The notes under the pieces are model-generated. The model did no database searches, was not told the DNA's origin, and saw only the letters and a list, made by a program, of their open reading frames with translations. DNA of 64,000 nucleotides, taken from contig CM070615.1 of assembly GCA_036346395.1 (NCBI GenBank), positions 23,121,282 to 23,185,281 of the forward strand, written 5' to 3'. Shown one piece after another: positions 55,009-64,000 of this stretch. A program made the translations under genes and the position numbers. How positions within the stretch are numbered: the first letter of the stretch is position 1; every line of letters starts with the position of its first letter. The stretch comes from Hsuehochloa calcarea. Lineage: Eukaryota > Streptophyta > Magnoliopsida > Poales > Poaceae.

Positions 55009-56410
55009 GGAGGTCACTGGTCGGAACACCAGTGACTCTATGACTAGCACATGTAATTGATGACCTGGTTTCACCGGTCATAGATATAGGGATATCGAAT
55101 CAATAATGTGAAGCACATGTTAGAGAACATGGTGTTGGATAGACCTATCATTGAGACATTATTGAGATTGTTATGAATCTTTGTGTCATTAGTTGGTCTC
55201 AAGTAATGATGATGTATAATCCTTAGACCTAAGATCAGCATGGTTTCCTACATGTGTAATAGCACTCTTAGGGGTTGCCAAACGCTACTCTGTAACTGGG
55301 TAGTTATAAAGGTAGCTTTCTGGTATGCTATGAAACATGCGGAGGAATGTGACTGGTCGAGATGTGATTTGCCCCTCCTAACATAACAGGAGAGATGTCT
55401 CTAGGCCCTTCGTGGTGATCGGATAAAGAAAGTGCATGGCCATGCCACTAGTGGTCGAAGTGTCGAACGCATGATGTTATCCGACACTCGATCGAGAAAG
55501 AATTGAACAGTCCATGGATGACACATCATCTCACCTGGAGTTCAACCAGACATCATGAGGCAAAAGGAGAATGCATGAGTAGGTCGCTTAGTTTGATCAG
55601 TTACGGACTAGTCGTATGGAGATACGTGCAAGTCGTAGACTGGTCAAACGTAATCACATAATGGTAAGAACCTGGTCGTAAGGAGTTACGAACTGGTCGT
55701 GACCAATTACAACCTGGTCGTATAGAGATACGAACTGGTCGTAAGTGATGAGGACCTGATCATAGATCATATTACATCAAGGTTCGTCCGATTTTTTCTG
55801 TGTCTTTGAGAATCGTTGTGCGCTACTAGGTACCGCTAACGACTAGTGATCGAAAAAGAGTTTCCGAGTCATAACCGATTCCACATGAACCTGTGGGGTC
55901 GCATACTTAAAGAGCAAGGATCTGCTTGGATGGTGATCCGAATTCGTATAGGCCACGAGTTCCTAATGGGCCTCCAGGTCGAGACCCATCATGGATGACT
56001 ATATAAAGAGGGGCGGTGGCATGGGGTAGAGGAGAGGATGATCTTTGCAAGAACTCCTGAAACCCTAATAGCAATGCCTTCTCAACCACACTGTCGGTGC
56101 TAGCACTCCAAATACGTGGTGATCCCGCCTGCACGTGTGGATACCTCGGAGGTGTTGCGAAGCATCAACACTAGGACGATCCGAAACTCGTGACGCTCGC
56201 CGGTGTCGGAGGAGAAGTAACGTGACTAGTATGACCACTCGGAGGAGCAGACGAGTGACGAGTACGACTACGACTGCATCAACTCGCTACAACGACTCTA
56301 CTTCCGCTACGAGTCGGCGTGTCTAGCGGTAATCTCGTGATCTATTACTTGCGGTGGTTTCTTGGTTGCGCGGTAAATTTTTGTTTGTGCTATCGTAGCG
56401 CTGCGCGCCA
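55009..56410 (+). repeat. 3' LTR of copia H, second part
   Basis: Continues 30277 after the TGGTC duplication, 1402 bp, matching 11591-12991. TATA box 56000-56007, CTGGTCGTA array 55608-55744. Ends ...GCGCGCCA at 56410, where S2 LTR sequence resumes. Confidence 0.92.
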
Positions 56411-57352
56411 GATGCCAACAAAGAGCCACCTCCCTCCTCTATTTATAGTGGAGGCTTAGATCTTCTATAAGTTTGACACAATTGGGCTCCCGTTAAGGCC
56501 CAAAACAAACAGGTCACACACACACACATTTTAAAGCGTCGTTTTGATCGCCTCTTGACCTAATTAGCCTTACCTTGTGCCATCTTGCACCGCGGGTTGG
56601 CCAATAGGTCACCATTGTCCATTCTGCACCACGCTTGATTTCATTAACCTCACCCGACATCATCGATCGTTCTGGATCTCACCTCTCCAAGCCTAGTTCC
56701 GATCATCCTCGCCGTTGACCGTCGTTGACCACCAAGCAACCTCCACACCAATGGACAAGCAAAACGAATCTGAGAATAAGTTCTTCACAACTTGACCCAT
56801 GTTAGTCAAAATATGCATCATACAACACATATGCACTGAAACTCATGACTTTGACCTAACAACCAAACATCGCCGCCACGAAGGACGACGATCCAAGTGA
56901 AAACCGATCAAACAGACCAAGATGGCGGCCCGATCACACTGCTGGCGGCCCGACCGCCACCGACTTAGCCAATTCAAATTTCTAAAATTCAAACCTCTGG
57001 AATTTTCAAACCAATAGAACTTTTGACTGGAGACTCCAAAAATTATGAGACCAAGTGTAATAGAATCCCCTCTGTTGCCTGCAACCTCTATTTATGGCCC
57101 AGCTAAAAACACCACCTTTATAAATTGGCCGGTCCGACCGTCGCTATGGCGGCCGGATCGCCATCGCCGGTCCGACACCCGGGGTGGCGGTCGGACCGCT
57201 TTATAGCCGGTCCGATCGCCGCTTCGCCGGTCGATCGCTTAAGACCGACAAAGATGCCAACATTGCTGAAACACGTGAAACGATAAACCTTTAACGCCAT
57301 TGCCAACTGTCACATCATCCTAAGATCAGGAACATATCCCATGATATCCACA
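56411..57352 (-). repeat. S2 3' LTR, second part
   Basis: Matches the 15400-16293 part of the S LTR. TATA box in minus sense 56440-56447. Remnant palindromes at about 57125-57245. Ends GATATCCACA. The polypurine tract (minus of CTCCCCCTTGA) follows at 57353-57365. Confidence 0.85.
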
Positions 57353-58897
57353 ATCTCCCCCTTGATGAACACATTGGCAATAATCCAGAAAATGTAATTT
57401 AGAGGTTTGAAAAGTAAAATACTTTGCTGTGATAATGACACAACTTGGTCCATAAGCAAGAGAAAGCAATTGAAATGACCAAGCTGGCATCATAATAGCA
57501 TAGGCAAGTGAGATAAGGCAAAATAAAGCATAAAAACTTTAAATTCCAGAAAAGAGTCAAAAATCTCACTTAAGGTCCATATGAAAGAACAATTGTTCAA
57601 TTGACCTTTGATCATCGTGAGGATTAAGAAGTGCAATTCAAGTTCAGAAAAGGCAATATGACGATAAAAATGCAATTCAAAAGCTCCCCTTCACTATGAT
57701 CCTCATATTTCAGAAAATTTTAAATTCTTCAATTTTCTCCCCCTTTTTAACATTTTTATATCTTCTCCCCTTTATACAACATTGAAATATCTTCTCTCCC
57801 TTTGACAATGGAGTCATCAAGGAATCATGCCTTCCTCTCGTCCAGAGATAACAAATGCAGAATGGAGAAAGAAGCATAAGAAGGAGTATGCATGAAGTGC
57901 AATGGAGTGGCTTCGTTTCTGTATTTTTTAATTTTTGATTACACGAAGCTTTGGAGATTACCCAAAAGAACAAGCTAACATTACTAATATTGCACAAACA
58001 ACATATCAACCCTAACAGCGCTATAAAGATCATGATAAGACATATATATCAAAGCTAAGCTTGAAGGCTCAATAAAAAGCAATAAATTTGATCAATTTAT
58101 GCAAACTTTCAAATTTAGCAAGTTCATTAACAGAGATCCTAAAATGATATTGGACATGTCAAAATATCAAAGTGAGATCAAAAAGCTAACAATGACTAAA
58201 TTAAGAGACAATCAGGTCCTGAATTAAATCATTTTGCTCATATTTCTCAAACACCCATTTTTCTGACACGCAGTCCCCATGAGATCGTCTGGATCATCAA
58301 ACTATCTCCAAGTTCATGTCTTTGACATGCTGTCTCGTAAGAGTAGTTTGGCACAATTTAAGCATACGACAATCTTGAGATTTGATTTTTCATATTTCAT
58401 AAGAGCAGTTTTTAGATTCTCAAGAACAGAAGAAGCTCAAGTAATGGTCAATTTTAGATTCAAGAGCTAACAAAGCAATTCTGACAGGGCCAATATCACA
58501 AAAGGAGCACTAATTGTGCAACTAGCTAAAACATCCACAAATTGCAGTTTTAGTTCGAGTTATTTTAAAGTTCTAGCTCATACAGTAAAGTCTTAGCTAC
58601 ATATGTTAAAGCATGATAAATATAGCAAGTCAAAGAACTATACATGGCATTGAGCAATAATTGAAATACTCAAGCTCTTAAGGGTAATAGGCAAAGCTTC
58701 ATCAATTTTAAAAGATAAGCAGAAAAGCTTATAGTACAATGCATCTTTTTTGGATTTTTTTTATATGAATGCAATATAATACAATGAGATGCAAGAAAAG
58801 CCTAAAAACCTAAAAAGTTCAAAAAGATCAATAAGTTCAGAAAAGAACAAGGAAAGATCAGAAAAGATCGAACTGCACCTCAAACCAACCCATAGGG
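57353..58897 (-). other. S2 3' noncoding region
   Basis: Counterpart of 16294-18122 in S and 781-2152 in A. Contains the LTR-adjacent polypurine tract and further tracts at about 57738-57747 and 57790-57800. No coding frame. Confidence 0.7.
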
Positions 58898-61800
58898 CTA
58901 AATTAACCCTAACTCGCTCCTCAAGGTGGCAAACCATGTTGGGTCTAAAGGCTTGGTGAGAATATCAGCCAGTTGAGCCTCGGACTCCACGAAGTGCAGC
59001 ACAATATCACCCTTTTTTACATGGTCTCTAAGGAAGTGAAAGCGAATGCCTATGTGCTTGGTCCTAGAGTGTTGCACTGGGTTTTTAGCAATATTAATGG
59101 CAGAAGTGTTATCATAGAAAAGAGAAACACTAGAAAAATTTAACCCATAGTCCTTAAGAGTGGATACCATCCACCAAATCTGACTATAGCAATTAGCAAC
59201 AGCTACATATTCAGCTTCAGCAGTGGATTGTGCAACAGAAGACTGCTTCCTAGAAAACCAAGAGACAAAAGAAGTGCCTAGGAAGTGACAAGTGCCTGAG
59301 GTACTCTTCCTATCTAGCCGACAGCCAGGAAAATCAGAATAAGAAAACCCCCGAATGGACAAAGACGAAGAACAATAATACCAAATGCCATACAAGAGGG
59401 TAGAGTGTAAATACCTGAATATGCGCTTAACGACTTGGCGATGGGAAGCTCTCGGAGACGCCTAAACCTCGCACAGAGGAAGACCGTGAAGTGGATGTCC
59501 GGTCTTGAGGCCGTAAGGTACAGGAGGGAGCCGATCATGCTGCGATACTCGCGTTGATCCACGGCTTCTCCTTCCTCATCTGGATCCAAAAGAGTCGAAG
59601 TCGCCTTGGGAGTGGCGATCGGCTTGCAGTCACTCATGTCGAAGCGTTTGAGCAGGTCCTTAGTGTACTTCGTTTGATGGATGAAGATCCCTTCCTTGCA
59701 TTACTTGATTTGAAACCCCAAGAAGTAATTGAGTTCTCCCATTATACTCATCTCAAATTTCTTGGACATAGTCTCAGAAAAGCTGAAAACAAGAGCATGA
59801 GAAGAACCACCAAAGATAAATCGTCGACATAAATCTGAGCAAGCAAGAAGTCATTACCACGCCTAAGAATGAACAAAGTCTTGTCTACCTTACAGATCTC
59901 AAAATCGTTCTTAAGTAATAAGGTCTTAAGTCTATCATATCAAGCTCTAAGGGCTTGCTTAAGACCATACAAGGCTTTGGATAGCTTGAACACATGATGT
60001 GGGTACTTGGGATTCTCAAAGCCTAGGGGTTGCCTAACATACACTTCCTCCTCTATGTAACCATTTAAAAAGGCACTCTTAACATCCATCTGATATAATC
60101 TAAAGCCCTTAGATGCAGTAGATGCAAGCAGAATGCGAATGGATTATAGTCTAGCAACAGGAGCAAAGGTCTCATCAAAATCTAACCCCTCAACTTGGCT
60201 AAAACCCTGAGCTACCAATCTAGCCTTACTTCTAATCACATAATCATCCTCATTTTGTTTGTTTTTGAAAACCCAGCGGGTTCCTATAACATTATTGCCA
60301 CTAGGAGGTTCTACTAGGTTCCAAACCTTATTCCTCTAAAAATTTTCTAACTCCTCATGCATAGCATTGACCCAGCTAGAATCAGATAAAGCATATGATA
60401 TATCGCGGGGTTCAAAAGAAGCAACAAAATCAGAATAAGAGTAGAGGTTTGGATCATGATACCTTGAGCGAGTGACTCGCTCATGGAGATTACCTATCAT
60501 CTGATCCAGAGGGTGCTACCTTTGAATGTGAAGTGGTGCACCTGGAGAGGAAAGTATCTCTTCGACCGCAGTATCGCTAATGATGAAGATGCAATGAGCC
60601 TCATCCAAGGTGAAGTAGTCACAATGAGTTCTTATGCCGAATAGGAGCGCCAATGAGTAGGTGGAAGAACATCATCGAGTCCTTCGTCATCTTCCTCTAG
60701 AAATAGCTCTCACACCGTATCACCCGAAATATCCGATCTAGCCTGTGGCTAGTCTCATCGAAAGTGACATTGCATGTCTCCTGAACAAGGTTAGTTTCAG
60801 TATTAAAAACCCGAAAACCCCTCGAATGTGCAGGATAACCCAGAAATAAACCATCAAAGGTTATAGACTCAAATTTATCTAGGTTTCCTGTCTTGAAAAT
60901 AAAACACTTGGATCCAAAGACTCGAAAGTGCGAGACAGAGTGTTTTCTACAAAATCGAAGCTCATAAGGAGTCTTGCCTAAAGACGGTCTAAAAAAGACA
61001 CGATTTGCAATATGGTAAGCAGTAGAAATAGGTTCGGCTCAAAACCTCCTCGGTGTGCTATACTTATCTAGCATCGTCCTAGCCATCTTGACTAGGGTCC
61101 TATTCTTCCTTTCCACTACGCCATTTTGTTGAGGGACGTGTGGAGAAGAGAACTAATGCTCAATTCCAAGTTCAGCACAAAAAGAAGCAAAAGAGGCATT
61201 CTTGAACTCTATGCTATTGTCACTGCGGATCGCTCTTAAGGCACCCGAAAGTTCAGAAGCCAAACGAAGAATAAGATCATGATAATGATCAAAAGCTTCA
61301 TCATTCGAAGCAAGAAAGAACACCCAAGTGTATCTAGAAAAATCATCGACTATGACAAGAATGTACCATTTTCCACCGACAGACCGAACCCTAGCAAGAC
61401 CAATAGTACCCATATGAAGCAACTGTCTCGGTCCGTCAGTCATTACCATAGTCACTGAGAGATGTGAGGCGGCAACTTGTTTACCATGCCTACAGGGCGC
61501 ATATACAGCATCCTTGACAACTTTGAGTTTGGGTAAACCTTTCATGAGCTCAAGGTTGCTAACTCGCGTCAGATGATCAAAACCAATGTGCCCCAAACGA
61601 CGGTGCCAAAGCCAGAACTCAGAAGAAGAAGATGAAATCAAGCACTTGATAGAATCAACAAGAGATTCAGGAAAATCAGCTCCAAAGATCCTGGCAACTC
61701 TAGTAATCCCAAAAACAAGCTCACCAGTTGAATCAAGCACCCGGCAAGCATTTTTCTTAAATCTAGTCTCATAGCCGTCATCAAGAATTTGAGAGACAGA

Positions 61801-61985
61801 AAGCAAATTAAACCTTAACTTGTCCACAAGGGCGACGTCCTTAAGGATGAAATTGTCATTCGCCCTGATCGATCTCGTTCCTTCAATCCGCCCTTGTTTA
61901 TCATCTCCAAAGGTGATGAAGTCATCACTCATCGACCGTGTGAAGTAGGTGAACCGTCTTGAGTCTCCTGGCCATGTGTCGTGAA
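58898..61985 (-). pseudogene. S2 pol: protease, integrase, RT, RNase H
   Basis: The best-preserved Sirevirus pol here. Frame 61153-61932 (259 codons) holds the protease end (DDFITFGDDKQGRIEG), pre-integrase LWHRRLGHIGFDHLTRVSNL, CRHGKQVAASH and the integrase core with VDDFSRYTWVFF and RSDNSIEFKN. It stops at a TAG in GIEH-stop-FSSPH (about 61153), where the family has a CAG codon. The integrase glutamate region with QQNGVVERKN follows at about 61090-61135. The RT YVDD motif is at about 59821-59835 with a frame change just behind it. RNase H frame 58898-59395 has CRLDRKSTSGTCHFLG, AQSTAEAEYVAVA and ADILTKPLD. Confidence 0.9.
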
Positions 61986-62915
61986 CAGCCGAGTCGACGA
62001 ACCACGTGTCCTTCCTCTTCCGCAGTAATCCCGAAAATCAAGGCACGAAGAACGATGTGTCTCAACATCAAGTTAGTTAAACAAGACTTGAGAACCCAAA
62101 GATCGAGACATACATCTCGCGAGTAGTATGCAAAGCGTATGCTATCCTTGATTCTGTTTGAAGTTCTGTTATGAGCAATGGTTAAATAAACATGAGAATT
62201 ATCTTGTCTAGGAGCCTGATGATGAGCATGTGACACAAATCCTAAACCAGGTTTCTTCTTTTCTATTTTACCATGTCTCGTAAAAGCTCTAGGTTGATTG
62301 GATGAAATTCTAGCCAAATTTTTCTTATCATTTTTCAACCTACGCCAACAGAACTCAACCAAATGCCCATCCTTCTTGCAATACATGCAAGGGTACTTGG
62401 TACCACCGAGAAGTACCTTTGATGAATGATGGTTGGGCAAAACCAGCGATTTGAAAGTCATCTTTGCAGGTTGGGTATCGAATTCAACTAAACCATTTTT
62501 CAAGATTCGAATGCCATTAGATTTATCTTGGGCAAAGTTGTATCATAACCCTTGCTTCTTATAAGGGGTTTTTGACTTGTCAAGAATCGTGTTTAATTGT
62601 TTCTTACCTTTAGAAAAAATTTCTAATATGTCCTGAAGGTAAGCATTTTCTTTTCCCAAGTTAACACATGAATCACAAGTTTTAGCCATAGACCTCTTCT
62701 TATAAAGAGCAACCTCAAGCTTAAAAGCTGGACATGAAGCACATGTAGAAGACTCAATACTGTCCTTAAGCTTGGCATAGTTAGCTCTAACTGCTTCTGA
62801 GATATCTTTGACTTCTTGTTCGCGTTCTAAGCAGAAAGTGCAAAAACGAGAATCAACCACACCAGAAGCAACCAACTTGCTAGAGTCTAAGTATTTTTCA
62901 CATGGAGCGCATACT
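61986..62915 (-). pseudogene. S2 gag C-terminal part
   Basis: Frame 61925-62503 carries the zinc knuckle CMYCKKDGHLVEFC (CX2CX4HX4C intact, 62348-62389) and runs toward the protease, whose D-S-G is off by one base near 61985. Frame 62543-62875 is the Cys- and Lys-rich gag middle (CASCPAFK, CDSCVNLGKEN) with likely coiled-coil character. The N-terminal capsid part is missing because the CACTA-like element starts at 62916. Confidence 0.85.
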
Positions 62916-62935
62916 CACCGCAAAACAGTCATAGA

Positions 62936-63290
62936 AAACGCCATCACGCATTTGGTTTCAAAGAACCGTCTCGTGATAAATAATCATAGACGGCCCAAGA
63001 CGAACCGCCTATGATGTGTCGCTATCATAGACGGTTCGTGGTTAGAACCATCTCGTGATAGCTTCACGCACAGTTCTAACCATGAACCGTCTGTGATACC
63101 AAGAATAAGGAAATCTGATTTTACCGTGGTAAAAACCCTAAACCATGGTAAAACCCTAAAATCACAGACGGTTTTATACACAAACCGTCTGTGATGAGAT
63201 ACTCATCACAGACGGTTCGTGGTTTGAGCCGTCTGTGATGACACGCTATCACTGCACGGTTTTTTGTATAAAACCGCCTCGTGATACTTT
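62936..63290. repeat. Subterminal repeats, first block
   Basis: At least nine copies of ACGGTTC or its complement within TCACAGACGGTT-like units, arranged head-to-head (for example 63160-63195 and 63202-63240). Several units read CTCGTGAT where others read CTGTGAT. In known CACTA elements such repeats bind transposase. Confidence 0.8.
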
Positions 63291-63299
63291 TGTTTCAAG

Positions 63300-63887
63300 T
63301 AGGCGTGAAAACTAAAATTTGCACTTAATGGCAGGCTCTCGAAAATTTCTGTATATTAACAGAGTCATTCATCTTCCCCTTTGCCATCTCCATCTCCTCC
63401 TGTGCCATTTCTCCTCCGGCCTCCCAGAGCTCGCCGCCTCGCCTCCTCCACTCGCCTCAGCCTCGCTGCCGCGGCCTCCCACGACCTCGCCGCCCCCGCC
63501 TCCTCTACTGGCCGCCCATCCTCCCCGAAGTTCGCCGCCGCAAAGATCCTCCACCTTGCCCCGGCCTCATCGCCGCCGCCTCCCGACCTCGTCACCCCAG
63601 TCTCCCACGACCTCACTCTCTCTACTCCCCCCTTTTGCTCTGTGATGTGGATTACTACTGTGATGTGTTAGTGCTCTGTGAATGGATTGAGTTGATGCTA
63701 CTTTGATGTGGGTGATGCATGTCGTGCTGTTTTTAGTGCTCTGTGAATGCATTGAGTTGATGCTACTGTGATGCTATGGCTATTGTGGGAAAGCTAGCGA
63801 AATCCGAAAATCAATATCAAATTCATTCGCGAGGCTTGGGAGGCTCTGCACTAAGTGAAAACTGCTGCTTTTTTTTTGCATGGAAAA
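63300..63887. other. Non-repeat segment with CT/GC-rich patch
   Basis: 63365-63640 is C-rich and open in several frames on both strands, encoding Pro/Ser/Ala-rich sequence. 63655-63770 holds an imperfect direct repeat with GCATTGAGTTGATGCTACT. It could be a captured host-gene 5' end or low-complexity DNA; no product is recognisable. Confidence 0.4.
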
Positions 63888-64000
63888 AACTATCACAGAC
63901 GGTTCTAAACAAGAACCGTCTATGATAGTTACTATCACATACGGTTCTTGTTTATAACTGTCTGTGAAAATAGACTATCATAGACGGTTCGTGAATAGAA
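63888..64000. repeat. Subterminal repeats, second block
   Basis: TATCACAGACGGTTCT paired with AGAACCGTCTATGATA (63892-63925), then two further units, running off the window. Confidence 0.8.

Larger units (their letters stand above)
11413..56410 (+). mobile_element. Ty1/copia element H (plus), split by two insertions
   Basis: 5' LTR 11413-12991, PBS 12997-13009, leader 12992-14211 and 25849-26137, gag-pol 26138-30081, polypurine tract, then 3' LTR 30102-30277 plus 55009-56410. Removal of the TRIM (14212-25848 with one ATAAC copy) and of G1 (30278-55003 with one TGGTC copy) restores an element of about 8.6 kb. LTR lengths are 1579 and 1578 bp. Flanking pentamers GCGAC (11408-11412) and GATGC (56411-56415) do not match exactly, but both flanks are S2 LTR sequence in register. 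Confidence 0.9.
10688..62915 (-). mobile_element. Sirevirus S2 (minus), outermost host of the nest
   Basis: The left LTR starts TGTTAGACC at 10688 and is interrupted at 11412/56411 by copia H. It ends at 57352, followed by a polypurine tract and then by pol and part of gag in minus orientation to 62915, where a CACTA-like end cuts it. LTR pieces of 725 and 942 bp add to 1667 bp, near the 1.78 kb of S. It is more diverged from S than the two S LTRs are from each other, fitting an older insertion. Confidence 0.82.
62916..64000. mobile_element. CACTA-like DNA transposon end, running off the window
   Basis: Sirevirus gag sequence stops at 62915 and CACCGCAAAACAGTCATAGA begins, a near match to a CACTA-type terminus (CACTG/CACTA). 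Dense subterminal repeats of ATCACAGACGGTTC and its complement GAACCGTCTGTGAT follow, often as hairpins, as in grass CACTA elements. No transposase is visible and the other end lies outside the window. It could also be a non-autonomous derivative. Confidence 0.65.

Noticed and set aside
62936..63290. MITE or microRNA hairpin
   Set aside because: Many repeated hairpins of one motif next to a CACTA-like terminus are better explained as CACTA subterminal repeats.
63319..63671. Pro/Ser-rich frames of 96-108 codons
   Set aside because: C-rich low-complexity DNA open in several frames on both strands; no domain to support a gene.

Overview
The window comes from a heterochromatic, repeat-saturated part of a plant genome, almost certainly a grass. 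It holds long Ty3/gypsy chromovirus LTRs, Sirevirus-type Ty1/copia elements, a TRIM, and a CACTA-like end whose subterminal repeats are of the kind seen in grass genomes. I find no intact host gene, rRNA or tRNA. Nearly all coding potential is retrotransposon gag/pol, broken by frameshifts and stops.

Layout. 1-4043 is the 3' end of a plus-strand Sirevirus (A) with its 3' LTR. 4044-4849 is unassigned, with a short GC-rich stretch. 4850-7441 is a composite small element with a 250-bp LTR-like left end, a tRNA-iMet primer-binding site and a 2.1-kb right LTR. 7442-8060 is an old copia gag fragment. 8061-10644 is an LTR without an internal region. From 10688 onward everything is one nest, outermost first. 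Minus-strand Sirevirus S2 (10688-11412 plus 56411-62915) is split by plus-strand copia H (11413-56410). H is split twice. Its leader holds a minus-strand TRIM (14212-25848), itself split by a minus-strand Sirevirus S (14513-25443). Its 3' LTR holds a minus-strand chromovirus G1 (30278-55003), itself split by a second minus-strand chromovirus G2 (33879-47385). A CACTA-like transposon end (62916-64000) truncates S2 on the right.

Evidence for the nest. Target-site duplications are exact for the TRIM (ATAAC) and G1 (TGGTC) and nearly exact for G2 (GCTTT). Interrupted LTRs regain their partner's length when the inserts are removed: H has 1579 bp on the left and 176+1402 bp on the right. Retro-domains continue across the junctions, for example the end of G1 integrase plus chromodomain at 33338-33628 and the rest of pol at 47386-50285.

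Three things deserve attention. (1) Four otherwise dissimilar gypsy-type LTRs share a noncoding module: a small GTAC-type hairpin and, further in, a cluster of stem-loops. In the 5304-7441 LTR the cluster is a tandem array of stem-loops with constant linkers and different but fully complementary stems. (2) Arrays of palindromic GGTCCGACC-like motifs occur in the LTRs of several families and inside one Sirevirus coding region. (3) Differences between recent repeat copies concentrate at CTG, CAG and CCG sites and turn them into CG-containing strings. This even affects primer-binding sites, which must match tRNA-iMet. It looks like a sequencing artefact of CHG methylation, and many of the apparent frameshifts may not be real.
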